The position numbers and the translations under genes are program-made. Under the pieces are notes generated by a model, which worked only from the letters and a program-made list of their open reading frames with translations, searched no databases and was not told the origin of the DNA. Of a stretch of 64,000 nt of DNA, positions 9,538 to 18,432 are shown piece by piece; position 1 is the stretch's first letter, and every line of letters starts with the position of its first letter. Source of the DNA: Mesorhizobium sp. B2-8-5 (GTDB taxonomy: Bacteria > Pseudomonadota > Alphaproteobacteria > Rhizobiales > Rhizobiaceae); assembly GCF_006440675.2 (NCBI RefSeq), contig NZ_CP083951.1:4063501-4127500 (forward strand). Direction: 5' to 3'.

Positions 9538-10086
9538 ATGGTTACAGTCTACGAGAAGAAGCCGGGCTACGAGAAGAAAGCCGGGCTTTCGCGGCGCGAG
9601 CTTCTCAAGCGCGGCGGCGCTGGTGCGCTGCTCATCATCTCCGGCAGCGCCGTCATCAGCCCCGAACACGCCTGGGGTCTCGAAACCTCGGCGCTGAAGC
9701 CCGAGACGATGGCGACGCTGATCCAGGTGGCGCGCGACATCTATCCGCACGACCAGGTGCCGGACAAATACTACGCCATTGCCGTCAAGGGCCACGACGA
9801 GACTGCAGCCAAGGACCCGGCCCACAAGGAACTGATCGAGAAGGGCATCGCCGAGCTCGACAAGAAGGCCGGCAAGGGCGGCTATCGCGGGCTTGGCTGG
9901 GAAGAGGAGCGGGTCGCGCTGCTGACCGGCATCGAGAAGACGCCCTTCTTCCAGGCGGTGCGCGGCGGCCTCGTCGTCAGCCTCTACAACCAGAAGGAGG
10001 TGTGGCCGATCTTCGGTTACGAGGGCGAGTCCTACTCCAAGGGCGGCTATATCGCGCGCGGCTTCAACGACATCGAGTGGCTCTGA
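9538..10086 (+). CDS. Tat-exported gluconate 2-dehydrogenase subunit 3-like protein
   Basis: A 182-residue small subunit of a membrane-bound FAD dehydrogenase. The N-terminus carries a twin-arginine signal, SRRELLKRGGAGALL, at residues 18-32. The rest matches the gluconate 2-dehydrogenase subunit 3 family (PF13618-like), which helps export and maturation of the catalytic subunit. The GMC catalytic subunit follows 48 bases downstream and lacks its own signal, so this protein probably carries it across the membrane as a folded hitchhiker. ATG at 9538 follows a GGGAGGAA binding site. Confidence 0.85.
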   Translation: MVTVYEKKPGYEKKAGLSRRELLKRGGAGALLIISGSAVISPEHAWGLETSALKPETMATLIQVARDIYPHDQVPDKYYAIAVKGHDETAAKDPAHKELIEKGIAELDKKAGKGGYRGLGWEEERVALLTGIEKTPFFQAVRGGLVVSLYNQKEVWPIFGYEGESYSKGGYIARGFNDIEWL

Positions 10087-10134
10087 GCCGCTCTGTCCCG
10101 AACCGCATTTCGACAGATTTCATGGGAGGAAACC

Positions 10135-11706
10135 ATGGCAGCATCATTTGATCTCAAGAACGACGGCGTGATCGTCATCATCGGCTCCGGCGCCGGCGGC
10201 GGCACGCTCGGCAACGAACTTGCGCAGAAGGGCATCGACGTCGTCATCCTCGAGGCGGGCGCCCGCCACGAATATGAGGACTTCATCAATGACGAGTGGG
10301 ATTCCTTTGCCCAGCTTGCCTGGAAGGACAAGCGCACCACCTCGGGCGACTGGCGCGTGGCCAAGGATTTCCCGAACCTGCCGGCCTGGATCGTCAAGTC
10401 GGTCGGCGGCTCGACGACGCACTGGGCGGGCGCCTCGCTGCGCTTCCAGGAACATGAGTTCAAGACGGCCTCGACCTACGGCAAGGTCAAGGGCGCGAAC
10501 CTGCTGGACTGGCCGGTGACGCTGGCCGAGATGGAGCCTTATTACGCCAAGGCCGAAGCCAAGATGGGCGTGACAGGCACCAACAACTGGCCGCGGCTGC
10601 CCGGCAACAACAACTTCAAGGTGCTCAAGGCCGGCGCCGACAAGCTCGGCTACAAGGAGTGCCACACCGGCAACATGGCCATCAATTCGGTGGAGCGCGA
10701 CGACCGCAACTCCTGCCAGCAGACCGGCTTCTGCTTCCAGGGCTGCAAATGGGGCGCCAAATGGTCGACGCTCTACACCGAGATTCCGAAGGGCGAGGCG
10801 ACCGGGCATCTGGAAGTCCGGCCGAATTCGATGGCGATCAAGATCAACCATGACGCTTCCGGCAAGGTGACCGGCGTCGTCTATGCCGACAAGGACGGCA
10901 AGCTGCAGGAGCAGAAGGCCCGCATCGTCGCGGTCGCCGGCAATTCGATCGAGAGCCCGCGCCTGCTGCTCAATTCGGAATCGTCCAAATTCCCGCATGG
11001 GCTTGCCAACTCATCCGGGCAGGTGGGCAAGAACTACATGCGCCACACCACCGGCTCGGTCTATGCGATCTTCGACAAGCCGGTGCACATGTATCGCGGT
11101 ACAACCATGGCCGGCATCATCCGCGACGAGGCGCGCCACGATCCCTCGCGCGGCTTCGTCGGCGGCTATGAGATGGAGACCTTGTCGCTTGGCCTGCCAT
11201 TCATGGCGGCCTTCCTCAACCCTGGCGGCTGGGGCCGATCCTTCACCACCGCGCTCGACCATTACGACCACATGGCGGGCCTTTGGATCGTCGGCGAGGA
11301 CATGCCGCGCGAGGAGAACCGCATCACGCTGCACAAGGACGAGAAGGACGAGCACGGCATGCCGATCGCCGACGTCCATTTCGACGACCATCCGAACGAC
11401 GAAGCAATGCGTGATCATGCCTACAAGCAAGGCCAGGCGCTCTACGCCGCGGTCGGCGCAACGCGGACCTTCCCGACACCGCCTTATCCGTCGACCCACA
11501 ATCTCGGCACCAACCGGATGAGCGAGAAGCCGGAGGATGGCGTCGTCAACAAGCACGGCCAATCGCACGACATCAAGAACCTGTTCGTTTCCGACGGCAG
11601 CCAGTTCACCAGCGGTGCCGCGGAGAACCCGACGCTGACCATCGTGACGCTGGCGATCCGCCAGGCCGACTACATCGCAGCCCAGATGTCGGCAAAGACT
11701 ATCTGA
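10135..11706 (+). CDS. GMC-family FAD dehydrogenase catalytic subunit
   Basis: A 523-residue GMC oxidoreductase related to gluconate, sorbitol and FAD-glucose dehydrogenases. The FAD-binding GxGxxG is in IIGSGAGGGTLGNELA (residues 13-28). The C-terminal GMC domain has STHNLGTNRM and ends in GAAENPTLTIVTLAIRQAD. Residues Cys194, Cys200 and Cys204 (C-x5-C-x3-C) match the cysteine motif that binds a 3Fe-4S cluster in FAD-glucose dehydrogenase large subunits, so electrons may pass from FAD through an Fe-S cluster. The sugar or polyol substrate is unknown. No cytochrome c subunit gene follows; an intrinsic terminator ends the unit. Confidence 0.88.
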   Translation: MAASFDLKNDGVIVIIGSGAGGGTLGNELAQKGIDVVILEAGARHEYEDFINDEWDSFAQLAWKDKRTTSGDWRVAKDFPNLPAWIVKSVGGSTTHWAGASLRFQEHEFKTASTYGKVKGANLLDWPVTLAEMEPYYAKAEAKMGVTGTNNWPRLPGNNNFKVLKAGADKLGYKECHTGNMAINSVERDDRNSCQQTGFCFQGCKWGAKWSTLYTEIPKGEATGHLEVRPNSMAIKINHDASGKVTGVVYADKDGKLQEQKARIVAVAGNSIESPRLLLNSESSKFPHGLANSSGQVGKNYMRHTTGSVYAIFDKPVHMYRGTTMAGIIRDEARHDPSRGFVGGYEMETLSLGLPFMAAFLNPGGWGRSFTTALDHYDHMAGLWIVGEDMPREENRITLHKDEKDEHGMPIADVHFDDHPNDEAMRDHAYKQGQALYAAVGATRTFPTPPYPSTHNLGTNRMSEKPEDGVVNKHGQSHDIKNLFVSDGSQFTSGAAENPTLTIVTLAIRQADYIAAQMSAKTI

Positions 11707-11723
11707 CCTCCCGACTGCCTGCT

Positions 11724-11757
11724 GGCGCGGGACCCGTGAGGGTTCCGCGCCTTTTTT
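11724..11757 (+). terminator. Rho-independent terminator of the dehydrogenase operon
   Basis: A 12-bp stem with one G-T pair (GGCGCGGGACCC at 11724-11735, GGGTTCCGCGCC at 11740-11751), a GTGA loop and a run of six T. Confidence 0.9.
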
Positions 11758-11764
11758 ATGCGGA

Positions 11765-12148
11765 CTATCTTCTGGTGCAGGTCGAGGCCGTGAAGGCACC
11801 GTCCTGCTGCTTCATGATGATGTCGAAGGAGGGACCGCTTGGATCGTCCAGCGTCGCCTGGGTCATGGAGATCGAATTGCCGCCGCTGGTGTAGCCGCCG
11901 AGCGGACCAAGCCAGGTGATCTCGCCATTGGGATTCATCTGGTAGTTATAGGTTCCCGAAGCGCCAAAGGTCACTGGGCCACTATAGACATTGCCCTTGA
12001 TGGTGATGTCGCCGAGATTGAGGAACAGGCCGAGCAGGTAGACCTCGCAGTGATAGGCGCCGTCCGGCAACTTGCCATCGGTGAAATCGGCGCGAGCGCC
12101 GCCGGCGGCGGAGACAAGAAGCAGGAAACTCAGGATCGTTCGGGCCAT
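11765..12148 (-). CDS. Secreted hypothetical protein
   Basis: A 127-residue protein from the ATG at 12148-12146, chosen because it gives a clean signal peptide, MARTILSFLLLVSAAGGARA. An upstream ATG at 12190 would add 14 polar residues ahead of the signal. The mature part is rich in Gly, Thr and Asn, has paired Cys (YHCEVY and TASTCTRR, perhaps a disulfide) and alternates in a beta-strand manner, so a small periplasmic or extracellular beta protein is likely. I do not recognise the family. It is convergent with the GMC dehydrogenase. Confidence 0.65.
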   Translation of the reverse strand: MARTILSFLLLVSAAGGARADFTDGKLPDGAYHCEVYLLGLFLNLGDITIKGNVYSGPVTFGASGTYNYQMNPNGEITWLGPLGGYTSGGNSISMTQATLDDPSGPSFDIIMKQQDGAFTASTCTRR

Positions 12149-12298
12149 GACGTCGCTCGTTTGCTCGGCGACCTTGCCCCATTTTGCCATAGGCCCGCAA
12201 CGGGGCTGATCAGCCCGGCTCTGCCTTCATGATGAAAGTTTAGGCATTTTTATCATTTGGGCAAAATCTAGGCAGCATTGCGTAAACTTTTCTCAACC

Positions 12299-12313
12299 CG
12301 CTGCATTGCAGCG
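12299..12313. promoter_or_regulatory. Possible upstream activator site of the urt operon
   Basis: A 15-base perfect palindrome, CGCTGCATTGCAGCG, lies about 90 bases upstream of the sigma-54 promoter, the usual distance for an enhancer-binding protein such as NtrC. It does not closely match the enteric NtrC consensus, so this is only a candidate. The stretch 12149-12454 holds no gene. Confidence 0.35.
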
Positions 12314-12393
12314 GATGCGAAAAGTTTCCCGGCTACCGGATAACCGACTGTAATCTCTCCGTTATCTGAAATTCCGTCGAGCGCATTCCCGTC

Positions 12394-12409
12394 TGGCACG
12401 TCGCTTGCA
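12394..12409 (+). promoter_or_regulatory. Sigma-54 (RpoN) promoter of urtABCDE
   Basis: TGGCACGTCGCTTGCA matches the sigma-54 consensus TGGCAC-N5-TTGCW at every fixed position. Transcription should begin about 12421, giving a leader of some 35 bases before the urtA ATG. Nitrogen control through NtrC is the natural inference for a urea importer. Confidence 0.88.
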
Positions 12410-12454
12410 CAGTGTATGTTGCGATGCAAACAATCACGCTTGGGAGTGTGTCAT

Positions 12455-13765
12455 ATGAGGGGTAACTTCGCGAAAATTACAAAAATCCTGTCGGCGGGCG
12501 TCGTCGCTGCCGGCCTGCTGGCCTCGGCTTCCGCCAAGGCGGCTGAAGACACGATCAAGGTCGGCATCCTCCATTCGCTGTCGGGGACCATGGCGATCTC
12601 CGAGACGACGCTGAAGGACGTCATGCTGATGCTCATCGACGAGCAAAACGCCAAGGGCGGCCTGCTCGGCAAGAAACTGGAAGCGGTGGTCGTCGATCCG
12701 GCGTCCAACTGGCCGCTCTTCGCCGAAAAGGCGCGCGAGCTGATTTCCAAGGACAAGGTCGCGGCCGTGTTCGGCTGCTGGACCTCGGTGTCGCGCAAAT
12801 CGGTGCTGCCGGTGTTCTCGGAGCTCGACAACATCCTGTTCTACCCGGTCCAGTATGAGGGCGAGGAGAGCGAGCGCAACGTCTTCTACACCGGTGCGGC
12901 GCCGAACCAGCAGGCCATCCCGGCTGTCGATTACCTGATGAGCGCCGATGGCGGTTCGGTGAAGCGCTGGGTGCTCGAAGGCACCGACTACGTCTATCCG
13001 CGCACCACCAACAAGATCCTCGAAGCCTATCTGAAAGCGAAGGGCGTGCCGGCCGAGGACATCATGGTCAACTACACGCCGTTCGGCTTCTCCGACTGGC
13101 AGACCGAGGTTTCGGCGATCAAGAAATTCGGTTCGGCCGGCAAGAAGACGGCCGTGGTCTCGACCGTCAACGGCGATGCCAACGTGCCGTTCTACAAGGA
13201 GCTCGGCAACCAGGGCATCAAGGCCGAAGACATTCCGGTCATGGCCTTCTCCGTCGGCGAGGAAGAACTGGCCGGTCTCGATACCGGGCCGCTCGTCGGC
13301 CATCTCGCCGCCTGGAACTATTTCGAAAGCGTCGATACGCCCGGGAACAAGAAGTTCATCGACGACTGGCACAAGTTCATCAAGAACGACAAGCGCACCA
13401 CCAACGACCCGATGGAAGCCCACTACGTCGGCTTCAACATGTGGGTGAAGGCGGTCGAGAAGGCCGGCACCACCGATCCGGACAAGGTCATCGACGCCAT
13501 GGTCGGCGTGTCGGTGCCGAACCTGACCGGTGGCTATTCGACGATGATGCCCAACCACCACATCACCAAACCGGTGCTGATCGGCGAAATCCAGGCCGAC
13601 GGCCAGTTCGAGACCGTCTCGCAGACGCCTGGCCTGGTGATGGGTGACGAATGGTCCGACTACCTGCCTGATTCCAAGGACCTGATCTCCGACTGGCGCG
13701 CGCCGCTCAGCTGCGGCAACTTCAACGTCAAGACCGGCAAGTGCGGCGGCAAGGGCACAAACTGA
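12455..13765 (+). CDS. urtA: Urea ABC transporter, substrate-binding protein
   Basis: A 436-residue periplasmic binding protein of the branched-chain amino acid/amide family. Residues 1-28 form a signal peptide ending SAKA, and the mature protein starts AEDTIKVGILHSLSGTMAISE, the typical UrtA opening. FGCWTSVSRKSVLPV and NILFYPVQYEGEE are characteristic of UrtA as opposed to LivK. It captures urea (or short amides) for the UrtBC/UrtDE importer. The ATG at 12455 is preceded by TGGGAG; an upstream TTG at 12416 would add 13 residues and destroy the signal peptide. First gene of the operon, behind the sigma-54 promoter. Confidence 0.93.
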   Translation: MRGNFAKITKILSAGVVAAGLLASASAKAAEDTIKVGILHSLSGTMAISETTLKDVMLMLIDEQNAKGGLLGKKLEAVVVDPASNWPLFAEKARELISKDKVAAVFGCWTSVSRKSVLPVFSELDNILFYPVQYEGEESERNVFYTGAAPNQQAIPAVDYLMSADGGSVKRWVLEGTDYVYPRTTNKILEAYLKAKGVPAEDIMVNYTPFGFSDWQTEVSAIKKFGSAGKKTAVVSTVNGDANVPFYKELGNQGIKAEDIPVMAFSVGEEELAGLDTGPLVGHLAAWNYFESVDTPGNKKFIDDWHKFIKNDKRTTNDPMEAHYVGFNMWVKAVEKAGTTDPDKVIDAMVGVSVPNLTGGYSTMMPNHHITKPVLIGEIQADGQFETVSQTPGLVMGDEWSDYLPDSKDLISDWRAPLSCGNFNVKTGKCGGKGTN

Positions 13766-13814
13766 TCCTCCCAGGTCCTTCGGGTCGAGAAGTGGCCCCA
13801 CGATCCGAGACCGC

Positions 13815-13846
13815 TGCCCGGGCAGATTCCTCAACCCGCCCGGGCA
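13815..13846 (+). promoter_or_regulatory. Stem-loop between urtA and urtB
   Basis: TGCCCGGG (13815-13822) pairs with CCCGGGCA (13839-13846) across a 16-base loop, with no T run. Such hairpins after binding-protein genes often protect the 5' mRNA and raise its level over the permease genes; this is an inference. Confidence 0.45.
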
Positions 13847-13871
13847 AGATCACCGAAACCAGGAAAGCTGC

Positions 13872-15500
13872 TTGAAGACGACAATGCTGCTGCTGCGCGC
13901 AATTGGTCTGATGTTGCTGCTGACGATGGCTGGACTGACGCCGTCGAAGGCGGCCGAGGCCGACCTTCGCGCATCGATCGCCAAATTCGCGACGGCAACC
14001 GGCTTCTCGGCTACCGAGGCCGTCGTGCACGAGCTTGCCGCGAGCGGCGATCCGGCCGTCGAGCGACCCCTTTCGGCGCTGGCCGACGGCAATCTCTACA
14101 TTCGCAAGGGCGACTCACAGGTCTTTGTCGGCAAGGAAGCGGGAGACAGCATCGAATTGCTCGATCCCCTAAGCGGCGAAAAGACGGCCGACGCCGCCAA
14201 GGCCGATCTCACCAAGATCAAGGTCAACAACGGGCTCCGCCGCACGATCCGCGATGCCTTGGGCACGTTGACCTTGCGCGCCAAGGACGCGAGCGTGCGC
14301 CTTGCCGCGGCGATGACGATGTTCAAGACGCCAGACGCGGCGAACATCGAGCCGCTCGATGCCGCGATTGCCGCCGAGACCGATCCCGCCGTCAAGACGA
14401 TGTTCGATGAGGCGCACGCCGCGTCCATCCTGGTCTCGGATAAGCCGGAGGCGGACAAGCTCGCGGCGATCTCGGTGATCGCGACCCGCGGCGACCGCGA
14501 CGCGCTCTCGCTGCTCACCTCCGTCGAGGCCAATGCGCAGGGTGCGGTCAAGGATGCGGCGACTGCCGCGATCGGCAAGATCAATTCGACGCTGGCGCTG
14601 TGGGATGCCGGGCAGAACATCTGGTACGGCATCTCGCTCGGGTCGGTGCTGCTGCTCGCCGCGATCGGGCTCGCCATCACCTTCGGCGTCATGGGCGTCA
14701 TCAACATGGCGCATGGCGAGATGGTGATGCTCGGCGCCTACACTACTTTCGTCGTCCAGCAGGTGATCCGCACCTCCTTCCCCGGCCTGTTCGACTGGTC
14801 GCTGGTCATCGCGCTGCCGCTCGCCTTTCTCGTCGCCGCGCTGGTCGGCCTCGCCATCGAGCGCGGCATCATCCGCTTCCTCTACGGCCGGCCGCTGGAA
14901 ACGCTTTTGGCCACCTGGGGCGTCTCGCTGATCCTGCAGCAGGCGGTGCGCACCATCTTCGGCCCGACCAACCAGGAGGTCGGCAATCCGTCCTGGATGT
15001 CGGGTTCGTTCGATATCGGCCAACTGGCGATCACCTGGAACCGGCTGTGGATCCTGGTGTTCGCGCTGCTGGTGTTCGGCGTGCTGCTCTATGTCATGAA
15101 GCGCACGTCCTGGGGGCTGCAGATGCGCGCCGTCACCGCCAACCGGCGCATGGCCGCCTCGATGGGCATCAAGACGCCATGGGTCGACGCGCTGACCTTC
15201 GCGCTGGGGTCAGGCATCGCAGGCATTGCCGGCGTGGCGCTCAGCCAGATCGACAATGTCTCGCCCAATCTCGGCCGCGGCTACATCATCGACAGTTTCA
15301 TGGTCGTGGTCTTCGGCGGCGTCGGCAATCTGTGGGGCACGCTGGTCGGCGCCTTCTCGCTCGGCATCGTCAACAAGTTCCTCGAGCCCTATGCCGGCGC
15401 GGTGCTCGGCAAGATCGTCGTCCTGGTGCTGATCATCCTGTTCATCCAAAAACGCCCGCGCGGCCTGTTCGCGCTCAAGGGCAGGGCGGTGGAAGCATGA
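13872..15500 (+). CDS. urtB: Urea ABC transporter, permease UrtB
   Basis: A 542-residue inner-membrane permease. As is typical of UrtB it has a signal-like N-terminus and a long extracytoplasmic domain (about residues 25-245, Ala/Asp rich) before the LivH-type permease part, which contains GVMGVINMAHGEMVMLGAY and several helices to the C-terminus. It forms the translocation path with UrtC. The start is TTG at 13872, five bases behind AGGAAAG; an ATG at 13884 is the alternative. The stop overlaps the urtC start by four bases (ATGA). Confidence 0.92.
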   Translation: MKTTMLLLRAIGLMLLLTMAGLTPSKAAEADLRASIAKFATATGFSATEAVVHELAASGDPAVERPLSALADGNLYIRKGDSQVFVGKEAGDSIELLDPLSGEKTADAAKADLTKIKVNNGLRRTIRDALGTLTLRAKDASVRLAAAMTMFKTPDAANIEPLDAAIAAETDPAVKTMFDEAHAASILVSDKPEADKLAAISVIATRGDRDALSLLTSVEANAQGAVKDAATAAIGKINSTLALWDAGQNIWYGISLGSVLLLAAIGLAITFGVMGVINMAHGEMVMLGAYTTFVVQQVIRTSFPGLFDWSLVIALPLAFLVAALVGLAIERGIIRFLYGRPLETLLATWGVSLILQQAVRTIFGPTNQEVGNPSWMSGSFDIGQLAITWNRLWILVFALLVFGVLLYVMKRTSWGLQMRAVTANRRMAASMGIKTPWVDALTFALGSGIAGIAGVALSQIDNVSPNLGRGYIIDSFMVVVFGGVGNLWGTLVGAFSLGIVNKFLEPYAGAVLGKIVVLVLIILFIQKRPRGLFALKGRAVEA

Positions 15501-16720
15501 TCGTGAAGCGCTTCTTTTCGGCCGACCGCCGCATCGCCGTCACGATCCTCGCGCTGCTCGCCGCAGCCATCGTCGTGCCGCTGCTCAACCTGGCAGTCTC
15601 GCCGCAAAGCGCCTTCTACATCGCGCCCTACATCGTGGCGCTGGTCGGCAAGTATCTCTGCTACGCGCTGCTTGCGCTCGCGCTCGACCTGGTCTGGGGC
15701 TATTGCGGCATCCTTTCGCTCGGCCACGGCGCCTTCTTCGCGCTCGGCGGCTATGCGATGGGCATGTATCTGATGCGCCAGATCGGTTCGCGCGGCGTCT
15801 ACGGCAATCCGATCCTGCCGGATTTCATGGTGTTCCTGAACTACAAGGAGCTGCCCTGGTTCTGGCACGGCTTCGATCATTTCTGGTTTGCGGCGCTCAT
15901 GGTACTTGCGGTACCGGGCCTGCTCGCCTTCGTCTTCGGCTGGTTCGCCTTCCGCAGCCGCGTCACCGGCGTCTATCTGTCGATCATCACCCAGGCGATG
16001 ACCTATGCGCTGCTGCTCGCCTTCTTCCGGAACGACATGGGCTTCGGCGGCAACAACGGCCTGACCGATTTCAAGGACATACTCGGCTTCAGCGTGCAGG
16101 CCGACGCGACGCGCTCGGCGCTGTTTGCGGCGAGCGCCGTCACGCTTGCGCTTGCCGTCTTCGTGACGGCGACGATCGTTCGCTCCAAATACGGCAAGCT
16201 GCTGATGGCCGTGCGTGACGCCGAGAGCCGCACCCGCTTCCTCGGCTGGCGGGCCGAGAACGTCAAGCTCTTCGCCTTCACCGTCTCGGCCATCATGGCC
16301 GGCATAGCCGGCGCGCTCTACGTGCCGCAGGTCGGCATCATCAATCCCGGCGAGTTCGAGCCGTCCAACTCGATCGAGGTGGTGATCTGGACCGCCGTCG
16401 GCGGGCGCGGCACCATCGTCGGCCCGATCATCGGCGCGCTGTTGGTCAACGCCGGCAAATCCTGGTTCACCGGCGTGATGCCGGAATTCTGGCTGTTCGC
16501 CCTGGGCGGGCTGTTCGTCGCCGTCACGCTGCTTTTGCCCAAGGGCATCGTCGGCATGTGGGACGGCTGGCGCGGCAGAGCGAAGGCGCTGCGCGCGGCT
16601 TCGCTTGCGGCGGAAGCCGGCGCCGATCCGCAGGCGCCCGAACCGAAGATCGTGCGCTCGGCGGCGACGACACCGGGCGCCTGGTCGGCCACCGGCCCCG
16701 AGCCGCAGCCGGCGGAGTGA
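15497..16720 (+). CDS. urtC: Urea ABC transporter, permease UrtC
   Basis: A 407-residue LivM-type permease with about nine to ten hydrophobic segments. LVWGYCGILSLGHGAFFALGGYAMGMYL and GGRGTIVGPIIGALLVN are the usual conserved regions, and the middle contains the QAMTYALLLAF segment. The C-terminal 45 residues are a polar, Ala/Pro-rich tail. It pairs with UrtB in the membrane. The ATG at 15497 overlaps the urtB stop, so the two are coupled. The downstream urtD follows after seven bases. Confidence 0.92.
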   Translation: MIVKRFFSADRRIAVTILALLAAAIVVPLLNLAVSPQSAFYIAPYIVALVGKYLCYALLALALDLVWGYCGILSLGHGAFFALGGYAMGMYLMRQIGSRGVYGNPILPDFMVFLNYKELPWFWHGFDHFWFAALMVLAVPGLLAFVFGWFAFRSRVTGVYLSIITQAMTYALLLAFFRNDMGFGGNNGLTDFKDILGFSVQADATRSALFAASAVTLALAVFVTATIVRSKYGKLLMAVRDAESRTRFLGWRAENVKLFAFTVSAIMAGIAGALYVPQVGIINPGEFEPSNSIEVVIWTAVGGRGTIVGPIIGALLVNAGKSWFTGVMPEFWLFALGGLFVAVTLLLPKGIVGMWDGWRGRAKALRAASLAAEAGADPQAPEPKIVRSAATTPGAWSATGPEPQPAE

Positions 16721-16727
16721 GCGATCC

Positions 16728-17474
16728 ATGAGCAAGTCCAACACCATCCTTTATCTCGACGGCGTGTCGGTCTCCTTCGACGGTTTTCGCGCCATCAACA
16801 ATCTGTCGCTGGTGCTCGACAAGGGCGAGATGCGAGCGATCATCGGGCCCAATGGCGCCGGCAAGACGACGATGATGGACATCGTCACCGGCAAGACACG
16901 GCCCGACGAGGGCGAAGTGTTCTTCGACGGCCAGGTCGATCTCACCCGGCATGACGAGGCCGAGATCGCCATGATGGGCATCGGCCGTAAATTCCAGAAG
17001 CCGACCGTCTTCGAAAGCCACAGCGTCGAGGACAATCTCATGCTGGCGCTGAAGGGGCCGCGCTCGATCTTCCCGGCGCTGTTCCATCGCCGCTCGACAG
17101 CCGAGACACGGCGCGTCGACGACATACTCGGCATCATCCGTCTCGGCGACAAGCGCGACGAGTTCGCCGCCAATCTGAGCCACGGCCAGAAGCAATGGCT
17201 GGAGATCGGCATGCTCTTGGCGCAGGACCCCAAGCTTCTCCTCGTCGATGAACCGGTCGCCGGCATGACCGATGCCGAGACCGAGGAGACCGCTCGCCTG
17301 CTCAAGGATATCGCCCGCGACCATTCGGTGGTGGTCGTCGAGCACGACATGCATTTCGTGCGCGAGCTCGGCGTCAAGGTCACCTGCCTGCACGAAGGCT
17401 CGGTGCTGTCGGAAGGCACGCTCGATTTCGTCTCGGCGGACGAGCGCGTCGTCGAAGTTTATCTGGGGCGGTGA
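16728..17474 (+). CDS. urtD: Urea ABC transporter, ATP-binding protein UrtD
   Basis: A 248-residue ABC ATPase of the LivG type. The Walker A motif GPNGAGKT is near residue 40, the signature region LSHGQKQWLEIG near 150 (SHGQ in place of SGGQ, normal for UrtD), Walker B LLLVDEP near 173, and the switch His in VVVEHDMHF. It powers UrtBC together with UrtE. The ATG at 16728 is seven bases after the urtC stop, with GGCGGAG as the binding site at the end of urtC. Confidence 0.92.
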   Translation: MSKSNTILYLDGVSVSFDGFRAINNLSLVLDKGEMRAIIGPNGAGKTTMMDIVTGKTRPDEGEVFFDGQVDLTRHDEAEIAMMGIGRKFQKPTVFESHSVEDNLMLALKGPRSIFPALFHRRSTAETRRVDDILGIIRLGDKRDEFAANLSHGQKQWLEIGMLLAQDPKLLLVDEPVAGMTDAETEETARLLKDIARDHSVVVVEHDMHFVRELGVKVTCLHEGSVLSEGTLDFVSADERVVEVYLGR

Positions 17475-17545
17475 AGGATGATCTGGCGGGTTCCGTTCCA
17501 TCGTTTCGATTTCGCTTTTTTGAAGCGCTGGACAAGGGGCTGACC

Positions 17546-18241
17546 ATGCTCGAAGTCTCCAACGCCACGCTGCATTACGGCGCCGCCCAGGCGCTGCGCG
17601 GCGTTTCGCTGAAGGCAGGTGCCGGCAAGATCACTTGCGTGCTCGGCCGCAACGGCGTCGGCAAGACCAGTTTGATGAGATCGATCGTCGGCCATCACCG
17701 GCTGACGAGCGGAAGCGTTGCCTTCGAGGGGAAGGCGCTCGACCGGAGCGCGGCGTATGATCGCGCCCGGTCGGGCATCGCATTCGTGCCGCAGGGCAGG
17801 GAGGTTTTTCCGCTGCTGACGGTGCGCGAGAACCTGGAATCCGGTTTCGCGCCGCTCAGGCGTGCAGACCGTATTGTTCCGGCACATGTCTTCGAGCTGT
17901 TCCCGGTCTTGAAGCAGATGCTGTCGCGCCGCGGCGGCGACCTTTCCGGCGGGCAGCAGCAGCAACTCGCCATAGGCCGGGCGCTGGTGATGCGGCCCAA
18001 GCTCCTGGTGCTCGATGAGCCCACCGAAGGCATCCAGCCTTCGATCATAAAGGATATCGGCCGCGCCATCCGCTATCTGCGCGACCAGGCGGGGATCGCG
18101 GTGCTTCTGGTCGAGCAATATCTCGACTTCTGCCGGGAGCTTGCCGACGAGGTCAACATCATGGATCGCGGCCAGATCGTGCATACCGGTCCGGCCGAGG
18201 ACCTCGACCGGGCGGATGTGCGGAAGTTCCTGACAGTGTAG
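17546..18241 (+). CDS. urtE: Urea ABC transporter, ATP-binding protein UrtE
   Basis: A 231-residue LivF-type ABC ATPase. It shows Walker A GRNGVGKTSL (about residue 35), FVPQGREVFPLLTV (Q-loop region), signature LSGGQQQQLAIGRAL, Walker B LLVLDEPTEGIQPS and switch region VLLVEQYLDF. The start MLEVSNATLHYG at 17546 agrees with UrtE proteins and is preceded by AAGGGGC; a GTG at 17471 overlapping the urtD stop would add 25 untypical residues. Last gene of urtABCDE. No urease genes are in this window, so imported urea must be used by enzymes encoded elsewhere. Confidence 0.92.
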   Translation: MLEVSNATLHYGAAQALRGVSLKAGAGKITCVLGRNGVGKTSLMRSIVGHHRLTSGSVAFEGKALDRSAAYDRARSGIAFVPQGREVFPLLTVRENLESGFAPLRRADRIVPAHVFELFPVLKQMLSRRGGDLSGGQQQQLAIGRALVMRPKLLVLDEPTEGIQPSIIKDIGRAIRYLRDQAGIAVLLVEQYLDFCRELADEVNIMDRGQIVHTGPAEDLDRADVRKFLTV

Positions 18242-18247
18242 CGACGG

Positions 18248-18432
18248 TCGTCATCCTTTAGCGAAGCAGCGACGCCGCGCACCGATGCCGGATGATGCGG
18301 CGGTGCAGAATAATAGCCGTTCAACCTCGCTCCTACCTTCCTACATTTGGCACCGTTAGTGACGCTTCGAAGTAACGGAATGGATCTTCGGGTCTTCGCT
18401 CCGCTTCGCGTCGCTACGCCCAAGGATGACGA
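18248..18432. repeat. Inverted repeat in the gap after urtE
   Basis: TCGTCATCCTT (18248-18258) and AAGGATGACGA (18422-18432) are perfect inverted arms; the inner sequence next to the right arm (CTTCGGGTCTTCGCTCCGC) resembles a dispersed Mesorhizobium intergenic repeat. The gap 18242-18636 otherwise shows no convincing gene. Confidence 0.5.

Noticed and set aside
14600..15496. Upstream extension of the urtC frame into urtB
   Set aside because: The extension is the out-of-frame shadow of urtB; urtC starts at the ATG overlapping the urtB stop.
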